A DNA stretch of 64,000 bases from Flavobacterium sp. UBA5153 (GCA_002413745.1 DHXP01000057.1:26439-90438), one strand, 5' to 3'. Shown: positions 45,210-54,844, counted from the stretch's first letter. The notes: generated by a model from the sequence alone, not told the origin. Translations and numbers: made by a program.

Positions 45210-45236
45210 CAGGTAATTCTTTAAAAAAATAATATA

Positions 45237-45298
45237 GCAATCCGTTTTTATCCGTGTTTTTCCTTGGCAACGGCGTTCATCTGCATTCCATTTTAGGC
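45237..45298. repeat. Dispersed ATCCGTGTTT repeat
   Basis: CCGTTTTTATCCGTGTTTTT, then CGTTCATCTGCATTCCATTT. A diverged copy lies at 56299-56361. Intergenic. Confidence 0.5.
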
Positions 45299-45308
45299 TC
45301 AAACGGAC

Positions 45309-45749
45309 TTATTTCTTCACAAATTTCCAGTCGAATTCATCTTTGGCATTGATGATGGCGCCAATTTCGAATTTTACGACCTCGTCAAATTCTGTTTGCA
45401 GGATGATCCAATTGTCCTCGTTGAAATAGTTTTCGAAAGTGTCAAACTCTTCCTGCGTGAATTTTGTCAGACCTTTTGTGGCCAACTCTTTTTTGATTTC
45501 GCTGATTTTTTTGCCAATCACCTTATTCCCGAATAACTCCAAGTCTGGACTGGAAGCCACGATATAACCCAGTTTAAAATCTTCGTCCTTATAGAAAGTC
45601 AAACGCATTTTTAGTTTATTATAGGCAAAAATCACGTTGTCGTCCTCGTCCTTGTAATTCCTGTCCGGTTTTCCGTAAATGGCGGTAACGTCGTTCTGTT
45701 TCATTCCGAAAAGGAGCTTGTCGATTCCGTTTTTTGGATTTATTTTCAT
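45309..45749 (-). CDS. Hypothetical protein
   Basis: Unrecognised 146-residue cytosolic protein, mixed alpha/beta and acidic, with no signal or membrane segment. It starts KINPKNGIDKLLFGMKQNDV and contains VIFAYNKLKMRLTFYKDEDF, a pattern like small Bacteroidota proteins that follow a GMKQ/DV-x-YG start. Some immunity-like proteins have similar make-up, but no toxin partner is near. It is probably real from its codon pattern and length. Confidence 0.75.
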   Translation of the reverse strand: MKINPKNGIDKLLFGMKQNDVTAIYGKPDRNYKDEDDNVIFAYNKLKMRLTFYKDEDFKLGYIVASSPDLELFGNKVIGKKISEIKKELATKGLTKFTQEEFDTFENYFNEDNWIILQTEFDEVVKFEIGAIINAKDEFDWKFVKK

Positions 45750-46239
45750 TTTTTATATTTTATAATTGGATGATTGAAAAATTGAATAATTTCTTGTGGC
45801 TAGTGACAAAGGTATTCCTTTTCAGGATTTATTTTCGTGTTTGAGAAGACAATTATGGAGTGCGGGAATTAGATCGACTCATTAATTCCATTGGAAAGAC
45901 TTGTAAATGAAATAGTCTCCCTTGTTTGAACGTTTGTAAGAAATATAGATTAAATTAGCAGAGACAAAATTACCGTTTATAGCGTATAGCTGTGCAAATT
46001 GGGTTGGATATGCGCTGTTAGGTAGCGGGTATAAGAAAGTTGTATGCAAGCTTAAAGCTGATTGCACATTAGGTACTTTTGATTTTTCTAACGCAAAATC
46101 CAAACTATAAAAAAACCAAAAAAGCCTAATTTTGCCAATGTTAGATGAAAATGAGGAAAACCGTAAAATAAATTAAAATAAATGATTTATTTTTAGTGCT
46201 TTATTAATAAAGACATATCTAATCTTAAAAAAATATTTA
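45750..46239. other. Gene-free spacer before the Dnd-like operon
   Basis: No gene is supported. A minus-strand 73-codon frame (45882-46103) has no family character. The words GCGCTGTTAGGTAGCGGGTAT (about 46010) resemble the GTTAGC-type repeats around the aldo/keto reductase. No integrase, tRNA or clear att site was seen. Composition turns strongly AT-rich from about 46130. Confidence 0.4.
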
Positions 46240-48459
46240 ATGACAATAGACGAAATTTATAAAAATGAAAACATAAGTGTTCGTTCCTATAACGTCTGTA
46301 GATATAATGGACTTGAAACTCTTAAAGAAATAATTGAATTTTATCGTGAAAACAGGTCTTTCAATAAACTCAGGAATTGTGGCAAAAGATCAAATGAAGA
46401 GTTAACTGAATTATATAGCAAATATAAAAACATTGATTTTGGTTTTGAAGAAAATTTTCAGTTCAAAATCGAAAATAAATTCAAAATAATTATTTCTGAA
46501 TTATCCAGAAATCAAAGGGAGGTAATAAATAGCTTTATTCAAGTAAATACAAATAGTCTTTCAATTAGAAGTCAAAATGCCATAAAAGCATTATTGGAAG
46601 ATAATTTGAAAATTAAAAATTTTGCAGATAAAATTTTATTTGCAGATAATTTTGACGTTAAAAAAATAAGAAATGTTGGTGAACTTTCAGTTTCTGAATT
46701 AGAAGTTTATATCAATATTATTGAAGATTTTATAATTGAAGTGAGTAAAAATGAAAATGATAAATATTTAATCTCCTTAAAAAATAAATTTCTAATTCAG
46801 AATACATTTTCATTGTCTAATATCCCAAATGAAATACTAGAATCCGAATCAATATTTCAATTAACGAATTTTCTAATAAATCAAAAAGCTTTTTACGATA
46901 AAAATCAAACTAAAATCTTAACAAAATCTTTAAAAATTTATCTTAATTCTCCTGAACTAACCCTTGATGAAATAGCGACAGAAGTAGACTTGACTCGCGA
47001 AAGAGTTAGACAAGTTAGAAAAACAATTTTTGAAGAGTTATTTAACAAACTACTTTTTATCCAAAACTTCGATGATAATTTACTTGAAAAATATAATATC
47101 GATAATACTCAATATTACATTGAGATAAATGATACTCAAATAGAAGCCATTAATAATCAAAACAAAACAAACTTCACTAAAGAATTTATAATATATCTAA
47201 TATATTCCTATTGGTCTTATGAATTTGAACTTGTTGGTAATAATGAAGATGTTTTACTTCCAAAATATTTTAATGCTCGAAATAGGCATAATTGGCATAA
47301 TTTCTATTTAGTAAAAAAAGAGCTTGTGCTAGAATTTGATTTTATTTCATTGGCAAATGAAATTAGTGAACGATTAAATGAACGTATTGAAGAAACGTAT
47401 AGTTTCAGTTTTAAAAGTTACTTATCTAATTTTTTAATTAATAATAATTTAGAAATTCTCAACTCAATTATGGAGATTGCAGAAAAAATAGTAAATCAAG
47501 AATTCGAAATCTATATTGATTTAGAAGACAATTTAATTTTTGAAAGAAATTCTTCAAAATCAGGTTTTGAATACTCGTATGAAGCATTACAAGAATTAGG
47601 TAAACCATCAAAAATAAATGAGATTACTCAAAAAATCATTGAATTGCATCCTAATTATGAAACTGATGATGCTAAAGTTCGAGCTACACTAAAAAGAATA
47701 AATGGTTTTGTACCATTTGGTAGGGCGAGTATTTTTGGACTTAAAAAATGGGATAATGAAAAAGAAAATATTAAAGGAGGGACAATTAGAAGTATTGCTG
47801 AAGAATTTCTTTCAAATTATACAGTACCTATGAATATTAAAGATATTACGGAATTCGTTTTACAATATCGACCAGAAAGTAATGAAAAAAGTATTATTTA
47901 CAATTTAAAAATGGAGGATAATAATAGATTCCTTTTTTTTAAAAATTCATTTATTGGTCTTAAATCAAAAAAATATAACTTTGATGAGCACTTACTTTTA
48001 AACGATAATGAAAAAGTAATTAAAAAATCTTGGGATGAAAATTATCAAGATTTAATTGATTTTATTTCTACCAATAGTAAATTACCGTCTTCGATAAGTT
48101 GTCCTTTAGAAGAAATAAGAATAAATAGATGGTTAAATGTGCAGAGAAGCAAAATTAATAGAAACTTACTTGACAAATCAAAGTTAGAGTTAATTTTAGA
48201 AGTAACTTCTAATTATAATTTAAGAGAAGACAAAACAACTATATTCAGGAATGATGGATATAGTGAATTATTGGAATTTGTTAAAAAAAATAAAAGATTA
48301 CCAAATGCTGGTAAAAAAGAAGAACAACTCTTATATTCCTTTTTCTACAAACAGCGAAAACTCTTTGAAGATTCAAAATTAGGAATCAATGAAGAATTAA
48401 AATTTATTGAAATAGCCAAAACAATTCAAAATTTAAAATATGAAAATCAAAGAAACTAA
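46240..48459 (+). CDS. Multi-domain DNA-binding protein of the Dnd-like operon
   Basis: 739-residue protein not matched to a named family. In order: RNAP alpha-CTD-like helix-hairpin-helix units at about 11-60 (ISVRSYNVCRYNGL, FNKLRNCGKRSNEEL) and 105-165 (LSIRSQNAIKAL, VKKIRNVGELSVSEL). A sigma region 4-like helix-turn-helix lies at about 236-265 (LTLDEIATEVDLTRERVRQV). Two winged-helix, HARE-HTH-like units follow at about 443-505 and 512-578, then two helicase-associated-like helical repeats at about 598-655 and 670-730. It has no enzyme motif, so it is likely the DNA-recognition or scaffold part of the system. It overlaps the next gene by 20 bases. Composition is very AT-rich, unlike the flanking core genes. 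Confidence 0.85.
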   Translation: MTIDEIYKNENISVRSYNVCRYNGLETLKEIIEFYRENRSFNKLRNCGKRSNEELTELYSKYKNIDFGFEENFQFKIENKFKIIISELSRNQREVINSFIQVNTNSLSIRSQNAIKALLEDNLKIKNFADKILFADNFDVKKIRNVGELSVSELEVYINIIEDFIIEVSKNENDKYLISLKNKFLIQNTFSLSNIPNEILESESIFQLTNFLINQKAFYDKNQTKILTKSLKIYLNSPELTLDEIATEVDLTRERVRQVRKTIFEELFNKLLFIQNFDDNLLEKYNIDNTQYYIEINDTQIEAINNQNKTNFTKEFIIYLIYSYWSYEFELVGNNEDVLLPKYFNARNRHNWHNFYLVKKELVLEFDFISLANEISERLNERIEETYSFSFKSYLSNFLINNNLEILNSIMEIAEKIVNQEFEIYIDLEDNLIFERNSSKSGFEYSYEALQELGKPSKINEITQKIIELHPNYETDDAKVRATLKRINGFVPFGRASIFGLKKWDNEKENIKGGTIRSIAEEFLSNYTVPMNIKDITEFVLQYRPESNEKSIIYNLKMEDNNRFLFFKNSFIGLKSKKYNFDEHLLLNDNEKVIKKSWDENYQDLIDFISTNSKLPSSISCPLEEIRINRWLNVQRSKINRNLLDKSKLELILEVTSNYNLREDKTTIFRNDGYSELLEFVKKNKRLPNAGKKEEQLLYSFFYKQRKLFEDSKLGINEELKFIEIAKTIQNLKYENQRN

Positions 48460-48622
48460 AATATTGCAAGAAAAACGACTAAATGATATTTGTCTGTCAA
48501 AAGGTGTTGATTATGATTCTTTAAAAACTTTACTCGAATCTGTAAAAACAAAAAAACTCTTAAAAAGAAATAATTATCATCAACAAAAAATTAATGATAT
48601 AATCGAAAAAGCAACAAAATGA
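48440..48622 (+). CDS. Small protein of the Dnd-like operon
   Basis: 60-residue basic helical protein (KIKETKILQEKRLNDICLSK, then DYDSLKTLLESVKTKKLLKR). It overlaps the gene before by 20 bases and the DndD-like gene after by four (ATGA at 48619-48622). Its being squeezed between the two argues for a real, co-translated component. Small proteins of this size accompany other ABC-ATPase conflict systems and modification-associated loci; a specific family is not claimed. It may bridge the DNA-binding protein and the ATPase. Confidence 0.75.
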   Translation: MKIKETKILQEKRLNDICLSKGVDYDSLKTLLESVKTKKLLKRNNYHQQKINDIIEKATK

Positions 48623-50721
48623 AGTTTTCAAACATAGAAATAAATAATTTCAGACAATATTATAACTCTGTTAATATTGATCTAACTACTAGTTCTGACA
48701 AAAATATTATTATCATTGGCGGTCGAAATGGATATGGTAAAACCAATTTTCTACTATCTATTGTTTGGTGTCTTTATGGCGATAAAATTTCCCAGATAGA
48801 TGAGAATTTCAAAAAAGAAATTCAAAAAGAAAAAAATTATTCATCTTTTATGCAACAATCTATTAACTGGACTGCGAAAAGAGAAAATAAAACTAATTTT
48901 TCTGTAAACATTTTTATCACAGAAATTGAATTACCAGAACTAAGAACGTTGTCTTCAAATACAGAAAGTGTGATTATTGAAAGAACATTTGATGTAGCTA
49001 CTATGAATGAAACTTTGTCAATTATTGATGCTGTTTCTAAAATTGAAATATTTGATGAAGAAAGTGATAAAATTAATTTCATCAACGATTACATCATTCC
49101 GATTGATGCTGCAAAATTTGTATTTTTTGATGCTGAGAAAATCGGGGAGATTGCAAATTTGTCTATAAAAGAAGAAGGGAGTTTTATCAATGATGCGTTA
49201 GGTAAAATTTTAGGATTGGATACTTATGAAACACTTATAGATGATGTCGAATTTTACATCAATAACCTTAAAAAAGAAGGAGCAACAAAGAATCTACAAG
49301 AATTAATTGCCAATAAAGAAAATGAAATTAGAATATCAGAAATTGATATTGAAAAATTTGAAGAAGAAAACGCTGAAAAGTTAAAAGAGATTGATGATCT
49401 TAAAAAGAAAATACGGGAATATGACAATTTAATATCTAAACATAGCAAGCAAGGGAATTCGATATTTGACAGGGAGGCTGTCTTAATTGAAATTGAAAAA
49501 CTCAAAATTAAAGAAGATGAGCTAAATGAGCGATTTAATGAACTAAGTGAAATCATACCACTTGCGATACTCACTGGAAAATTAGAAGAAGTAAATGAGC
49601 ATCTTGAAATTCAAGAAAAAAACGAGACTTCCCAAATATTTTCAAAAGAAAATTCAGAAAAAATAGAAAGTTTTATTGAATTACTTTTTAACAAACCTCC
49701 TGAACCAGAAAATTCAACAATGTCTTTAAAGGACAAAATGTTTTATTACCAAAAAGCTCAATCATTAGGCTCGGAATTGTTTAAAGAAAACGATGATTAT
49801 GTAGATTTAGAATTTGAGCACGACTTAAATAACTCGGAAAAAAGATTAATTTCTGATGCTATCAATCTTATAAATACACAATCAAAAGATTTATTTGAAA
49901 CAACAATTGATGAATTCAATGAAACAAAAATTAAACTTTCTGATTTAACTAAGACACTTAATAAAGTAGATGCTGATTTAGAAGATGAATTAATTTTAGA
50001 TTATTCTTCAAAAAAGGAAACTTCCGATTATAATGTAACTGAAAAGAACAGAAAAATAGGTGAAAATCATCAACAAATCACGAAACTTAAAAATGATATT
50101 GTTAGACTTAACCAGCAATTAGTTACTCTTGTCAAAAAAGTTGACATAAATGAGCAAAACAAACTAAAGATCAAGAAAAGTAACGAATATATTGAAGTTT
50201 TAAATTTGTTTTTAGACGAGCAAAAGGACAAGCATAAAGATAGTTTGGAAAAAACAATTCTTGTAGAATTGAAAACCTTGATGCATAAACTAAATAGCGA
50301 GGAAAATCAAAGTAAGTTTATTGAAGATGTGAAAGTAACAATTTTAGCATCTGGTCAGGGTATGAAAATCACTCTTATGGATCAGGATGATAATGAAATC
50401 AGAAAAGAAAGTTTGTCATCTGGTGAAAAACAGATTTATATTTCTTGTTTAATAAAAGCTATTCTAAAAGAATCAATTCAAAGCTTGCCCATATTTATTG
50501 ACACCCCTCTTGGAAGACTCGATGAAGAGCATAGAGATAGTATTACTAAAAAATATTATCCTGCACTTTCAGAACAAGTTGTGTTATTTTCAACAAATAG
50601 TGAAATTACACCAAAAAGATTTAAAGATATTTCAGCTAATGTTTCAAAATCTTACTTATTGGTAAATGATGGAGCAAATACTAATTTAAAAAAAGGATAT
50701 TTCCAAAGTTATGAGAATTAA
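48619..50721 (+). CDS. DndD-like ABC/SMC-type ATPase
   Basis: 700-residue Rad50/SMC-like ATPase. Walker A GGRNGYGKT is at 34-42, and the DndD-typical KFVFFDAEKIGEIANLS is at about 166-182. Long coiled coils run at about 215-290 and 440-550. The ABC signature LSSGEKQ (599-605), Walker B with PIFIDTPLGRLD (624-635) and a switch segment VVLFSTNSE close the head. The IDTPLGRLD form is shared with DndD. In Dnd systems DndD is the ATPase that works with DndC and DndE on DNA. Here dndC is absent, so its partner is the fused DndE-HerA protein. It overlaps the next gene by 11 bases. Confidence 0.9.
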   Translation: MKFSNIEINNFRQYYNSVNIDLTTSSDKNIIIIGGRNGYGKTNFLLSIVWCLYGDKISQIDENFKKEIQKEKNYSSFMQQSINWTAKRENKTNFSVNIFITEIELPELRTLSSNTESVIIERTFDVATMNETLSIIDAVSKIEIFDEESDKINFINDYIIPIDAAKFVFFDAEKIGEIANLSIKEEGSFINDALGKILGLDTYETLIDDVEFYINNLKKEGATKNLQELIANKENEIRISEIDIEKFEEENAEKLKEIDDLKKKIREYDNLISKHSKQGNSIFDREAVLIEIEKLKIKEDELNERFNELSEIIPLAILTGKLEEVNEHLEIQEKNETSQIFSKENSEKIESFIELLFNKPPEPENSTMSLKDKMFYYQKAQSLGSELFKENDDYVDLEFEHDLNNSEKRLISDAINLINTQSKDLFETTIDEFNETKIKLSDLTKTLNKVDADLEDELILDYSSKKETSDYNVTEKNRKIGENHQQITKLKNDIVRLNQQLVTLVKKVDINEQNKLKIKKSNEYIEVLNLFLDEQKDKHKDSLEKTILVELKTLMHKLNSEENQSKFIEDVKVTILASGQGMKITLMDQDDNEIRKESLSSGEKQIYISCLIKAILKESIQSLPIFIDTPLGRLDEEHRDSITKKYYPALSEQVVLFSTNSEITPKRFKDISANVSKSYLLVNDGANTNLKKGYFQSYEN

Positions 50722-52288
50722 AATTAGCAAAGAAAATGACGAATTGTTATACAAGTTAAAAACTTTATACAATTTTAAAAATGAAGGTATTGTTCCTCGA
50801 ATTGCATTTTCATATAGTTTGCTCTCGGGTAAAACATTTGATATTGAAAATGAGATAATGCCTAGTTCTGATGGTAAAGAATTTCGTGATGATAAATCTT
50901 TGTTTGGAACTATTATTGGTGATAGCAGTAATACGATAATTTTTAAGTCAATATTAGATCAGCATTATAATAAAAATACTTTTGAAGAAGAATTCTCAAA
51001 GCTTTTTAAGCTTCATTTAAATCACGGTTTAAACATTTGGAATGACAAGATTGAAAAAAGCAACATCTCAAAAGGGGACCACATCGACATCCTTTTAAAA
51101 GCAGTTAAAAATGGATTGTCACTACGAAAGAATATTATTAAAACAAACGTTTCTTCAACTATGATTAATGCAAAACAGTTTGTTGAACCTTTAACTTTTG
51201 AATTAGGAAAAACTGATGATGGTGTTAATGTTAAAATTAGAATTAATGATTTAAGGGAATTTGACAATAGAAATATTGCGATTGCAGGTATGGCAGGTTC
51301 AGGGAAAACGCAATTGATAAAAGATATTCTTTACCAGATATCAAAGAATACTAATCATAATTTAAAATTCATATTTTTCGATTACAAGGGCGAAGGAAAT
51401 CCAGCTCAGCTAAAACCATTTTTAGATGCTACAAAATGTGAGTTTGTTGATATTGTTAATGATGGAGGTGTTAAGTTTAATCCTTTTTTGTCCATAAGTT
51501 TAGATGAAAGACAGAGGCCTTTTAGTATCAAAGCCTTTGTAGATACAGTAGCCACTTTTGTACCCAGTGTTGGTGTTGCTCAAAAAAATATTCTTACAAA
51601 TATAATTACTGAATTATTTGACACTAAAAATGGATCATACCCAACAATCGGTGAATTATTTGAAAAATTAGAAGAATATTATGATGAAAATAATAAAAGA
51701 CCTGACACATTGTTTGCTGGCATTCAAGATTTAACAACTAATATTTTTAATTGTAGTCCTGACAATCCAAATATTTTAGATAAAAGTATATATCTTAACC
51801 TCCCACCAGCTCTTTCAGATACTTTAAGACAATTAGTTGTATTTCTACTATTAAGGTATTTTAATACTTATTTTAGTTCTACTAACGATTGTGAGCCAAT
51901 TGATCATATTTTCCCATTGACTTATGTGATGGTAATTGATGAAGCTCATATTTATTTAAAGAATAAAAATGCTAGAAAAGCATTAGAAGAATTATTAAGA
52001 CTCCTAAGATCCAAAGGTGTTATAATTGTGATGTTATCACAAGGTGTTGAAGATTATAAAACTAAAGATTTTGACTTTGCATCACAAGTAAAATTGCCAA
52101 TCTGTTTAAATGTTCAAAACAAAGATTATAAAGCAATAAGCAATTTCGTTGGAACTCCAAGTAGTAAATATAAACTTGAGTCAGAAATAAAAAAATTAGA
52201 ATCAGGAAAAGGATTAATGAATATAGGGGAACCTAAAATAATCGAATTAAGACAATGGTGGAAGACAAAAAAAGAAGAAAATATATAA
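50711..52288 (+). CDS. DndE-like domain fused to a HerA/FtsK-type ATPase
   Basis: 525-residue fusion. Residues 1-130 match DndE: RIKISKENDELLYKLKTLYN, GIVPRIAFSYSLLSG and a LHLNHGLN end. DndE is a small basic protein that binds nicked DNA. Residues 140-525 form a HerA/FtsK-like translocase with Walker A GMAGSGKT (193-200), FFDYKGEGN (222-230), Walker B VMVIDEAH (about 411-418) and a downstream RSKGVIIVMLSQ sensor region. This would couple nick or DNA-end recognition to ATP-driven movement on DNA. It is the last gene of the operon. The downstream gap 52289-52604 has no gene and no clear terminator. Confidence 0.88.
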   Translation: MRIKISKENDELLYKLKTLYNFKNEGIVPRIAFSYSLLSGKTFDIENEIMPSSDGKEFRDDKSLFGTIIGDSSNTIIFKSILDQHYNKNTFEEEFSKLFKLHLNHGLNIWNDKIEKSNISKGDHIDILLKAVKNGLSLRKNIIKTNVSSTMINAKQFVEPLTFELGKTDDGVNVKIRINDLREFDNRNIAIAGMAGSGKTQLIKDILYQISKNTNHNLKFIFFDYKGEGNPAQLKPFLDATKCEFVDIVNDGGVKFNPFLSISLDERQRPFSIKAFVDTVATFVPSVGVAQKNILTNIITELFDTKNGSYPTIGELFEKLEEYYDENNKRPDTLFAGIQDLTTNIFNCSPDNPNILDKSIYLNLPPALSDTLRQLVVFLLLRYFNTYFSSTNDCEPIDHIFPLTYVMVIDEAHIYLKNKNARKALEELLRLLRSKGVIIVMLSQGVEDYKTKDFDFASQVKLPICLNVQNKDYKAISNFVGTPSSKYKLESEIKKLESGKGLMNIGEPKIIELRQWWKTKKEENI

Positions 52289-52604
52289 TTTTCAATACTA
52301 AAAGGATACATATTTGCAAGCCGCCCCAGTTGCGCAAAGTCTCCTTATTTTTCGCCATTTTGCTACGAGATTATTTCTCTCTAAACAAAAATGTTTATTA
52401 AAAGATTTACAATAATAAGAGTTCAAGGAAACAATGTTTTGTGGTTATAAAGTTCTTCAAAGTTGGGAGATTTTGCGGGGTGGAAACAGCCTTTTTATTA
52501 TGTTTATAAAATAGGGGTTGGTCAAAACAAAAACGGGACAATTTCGCTAACTAAACGTAAACAATCACCCCAAAGTCAATATCAATAAAAAATTATAAAA
52601 CTAA
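52289..52604. other. Gene-free spacer after the Dnd-like operon
   Basis: No reading frame, RNA or strong hairpin was recognised. Composition moves back toward core values near 52600. No tRNA or repeat pair matching the left side was found by eye. Confidence 0.4.
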
Positions 52605-53741
52605 ATGAAAAAAATTATTGTTCTGGGAGCGGGAATGGTTGGCAAGGCAATGGCTATCGACTTATCCAAAAAATACGAGGTGACTTCGGCTGATATTTTT
52701 GATAAATCGCTCGACTATCTTGCCTCGAACTATTCGATCAACACAAAGAAATTTGACATATCCGATTCGGCTGTTTTGCAAAAGGAAATCAAGGATTTTG
52801 ACTTGGTTATATCGGCAGTTCCCGGCTTTATGGGATATAAAACCTTGGAAACTTGCATTAAGGCAGGGAAAAATATTTTGGATATTTCTTTCTTGCCCGA
52901 AAACATTGACTCTTTGGATGCATTAGCCAAAGAGAATAATGTTACGGTTATTATGGATTGTGGCGTGGCGCCGGGCGTTCCCAATTTTATTGCCGGATAT
53001 TATTACAAAAAACTAAAAATATCCGAAATTGAATATATGGTTGGCGGTTTGCCAAAAATCAGGGTTTTCCCTTTCGAATACAAGGCTCCGTTTTCGCCAA
53101 TAGATGTTATCGAGGAATATACCCGTCCTGCAAGATATGTTGAAAATGGTTTTGAAGTCATAAAACCGGCGATGTCTGACACGGAACTGCTTAACTTTGA
53201 TCCTGTCGGGACGTTGGAAGCTTTTAATATTGACGGTTTGCGTTCGCTCATTTATAATTTGCCCGATGTTCCCAATATGAAAGAAAAAACATTAAGGTAT
53301 CCGGGACACGTTAATTTAATCCAAGCACTTATCGCAGGAGGTTTTTTCAGCGAGGAAAAAATCACTGTCAATGCAACTGAAATCAGCCCATTGGACGTTA
53401 CCCTGAAAATCCTGTTTGACCAGTGGAAACTCGGTGCCGAAGAGCCTGAATTTACCATTATGCGGGTAAAAATCGTTGGCAGCGACGGTACCGAAACCCA
53501 AGAAATTATTTATGACTTATACGCTGAATACGATCCTATCGAAAAGCTTTCGTCAATGGCCCGCGCAACCGGATTCACCGGAACCGCAGGAGCCGAATTA
53601 ATCCTTAACGGTATGTTTGCCGAATATGGTGTTTTCCCTCCGGAAATTGTCGGAATGAAAGCAAATTGTTTCGACTTTGTGATGAACCATTTGAAAGATC
53701 GAAACATCAATTATATCAAGACCGTTAACATAATTGGATAA
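52605..53741 (+). CDS. Saccharopine dehydrogenase-family protein
   Basis: 378-residue NAD(P)-dependent oxidoreductase-like protein. The N-terminal Rossmann fold has the dinucleotide loop VLGAGMVGKAMA (6-17). The family region ISAVPGFMGYKTLETCIKAG follows, then CGVAPGVPNFIAG, as in saccharopine or carboxynorspermidine dehydrogenases. The C-terminal catalytic domain (about 125-350) includes KTLRYPGHVNLIQAL. The true substrate is unknown; lysine catabolism or a polyamine-type reaction are possible. It is monocistronic, with a palindrome 87 bases after the stop. Confidence 0.9.
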   Translation: MKKIIVLGAGMVGKAMAIDLSKKYEVTSADIFDKSLDYLASNYSINTKKFDISDSAVLQKEIKDFDLVISAVPGFMGYKTLETCIKAGKNILDISFLPENIDSLDALAKENNVTVIMDCGVAPGVPNFIAGYYYKKLKISEIEYMVGGLPKIRVFPFEYKAPFSPIDVIEEYTRPARYVENGFEVIKPAMSDTELLNFDPVGTLEAFNIDGLRSLIYNLPDVPNMKEKTLRYPGHVNLIQALIAGGFFSEEKITVNATEISPLDVTLKILFDQWKLGAEEPEFTIMRVKIVGSDGTETQEIIYDLYAEYDPIEKLSSMARATGFTGTAGAELILNGMFAEYGVFPPEIVGMKANCFDFVMNHLKDRNINYIKTVNIIG

Positions 53742-53827
53742 AATCAAAATTCGACAGCGCAATTATGGTGAAAAAATCATAAATACCGCGAATCAAGGGT
53801 TGAAAAAAAAATTGATAACCAATGGCT

Positions 53828-53860
53828 ACACCTCACAGGTTTCAAAAACCTGTGGGGTGT
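53828..53860. repeat. Palindrome, CACAGGTTT type
   Basis: ACACCTCACAGGTTT pairs with AAAACCTGTGGGGTGT, followed by TTTAT. Related to 33024-33057 and 23012-23054; possibly the terminator of the preceding gene. The rest of the gap 53742-54110 shows no gene. Confidence 0.65.
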
Positions 53861-54110
53861 TTTATAAATAGCGATATATTAGGATCTCAACCTTTGAGCC
53901 GCATAAATAGATTGCATTTATGTTGCAGTTGCCAATTAATACATATCTTTGGTTATGAGTTAATTATCCAAATGTAAATTTTTACCAACGATTCCGGGAA
54001 ACGTCCCACTCTAGAAAAAAGTACCTCCCCATTCAACCAGTTTGCTTGCGGGCAATAATCAAGGGGCATTATCCTTCTAATTATTATTTCATCAAAATAA
54101 AACAAAGCTT

Positions 54111-54797
54111 ATGTGTTTTTCAGCCAGTGCAAGTTTCGGGGCCGGTATTGTTCTTTCGGCAATAAGTGTTGCCACGATAAAAAAAGTGCAACAGCCATCA
54201 CAAATCTATTTTGCCAGCATTCCATTGATTTTTTGTGTTCAGCAAATTTCGGAAGGCTTTTTGTGGTTAGCGCTATCAAATCCGGCCTATGCCTCACTGC
54301 AACAAGTCACAACTTATACTTTCCTGTTTTTAGCTCAGGTTGTGTGGCCGCTATGGCTTCCTTTTGCATTATTGAAACTTGAAAAGGACGAGAAACATAA
54401 AAATTTTCAGAAAATACTTGTTGGAATTGGAGGCTTTGTGTCAGTTTATCTTGCTTATTGTTTAGTAAGCTATACTGTTGAGGCTAAGATAATCGGTTAT
54501 CATATTTCGTATATTCAGGATTATCCGGCAATCAGCTATTACGGCAGCCCTCTTTATGTTATTGCAACGATTGCTCCCGCTTTTATTTCGAGTATAAAAA
54601 AAATGTGGACATTAGGCCTAACTATTTTAACCTCTTATATAATTACAAAACTATTTTATGAGGATTATATTATTTCCGTTTGGTGTTTTTTCGCCTCCAT
54701 TATAAGCATAACCATATTCTATCTTATGTCTAAATTGAAAGATCTGAATGTAAAACCCGGAGAGGCACCTGATTCATATATAAATGTTTTGCCTTAA
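54111..54797 (+). CDS. Seven-helix membrane protein (DUF6629-like)
   Basis: 228-residue integral membrane protein with about seven hydrophobic segments. The N-terminus CFSASASFGAGIVLSAISVA with FASIPLIFCVQQISEGFLWL is characteristic of the DUF6629 group, whose function is unknown. No catalytic motif is seen. The conserved acid in QISEGFLWL within a helix could bind a ligand. The start ATG is at 54111. It is followed by the MITE-like repeats. Confidence 0.82.
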   Translation: MCFSASASFGAGIVLSAISVATIKKVQQPSQIYFASIPLIFCVQQISEGFLWLALSNPAYASLQQVTTYTFLFLAQVVWPLWLPFALLKLEKDEKHKNFQKILVGIGGFVSVYLAYCLVSYTVEAKIIGYHISYIQDYPAISYYGSPLYVIATIAPAFISSIKKMWTLGLTILTSYIITKLFYEDYIISVWCFFASIISITIFYLMSKLKDLNVKPGEAPDSYINVLP

Positions 54798-54844
54798 ATG
54801 AAAAGATTTAAGACAACCCTTTTTGTCTATTAATTAATCCTATC

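Noticed and set aside
45882-46103. 73-codon minus-strand frame before the Dnd-like operon
   Set aside because: No family character, no promoter or start context, odd residue make-up; likely chance.
46240-48459. Sigma factor identity for the first gene of the Dnd-like operon
   Set aside because: Only a region 4-like helix-turn-helix is present, with no region 2; the other domains and the operon context point elsewhere.
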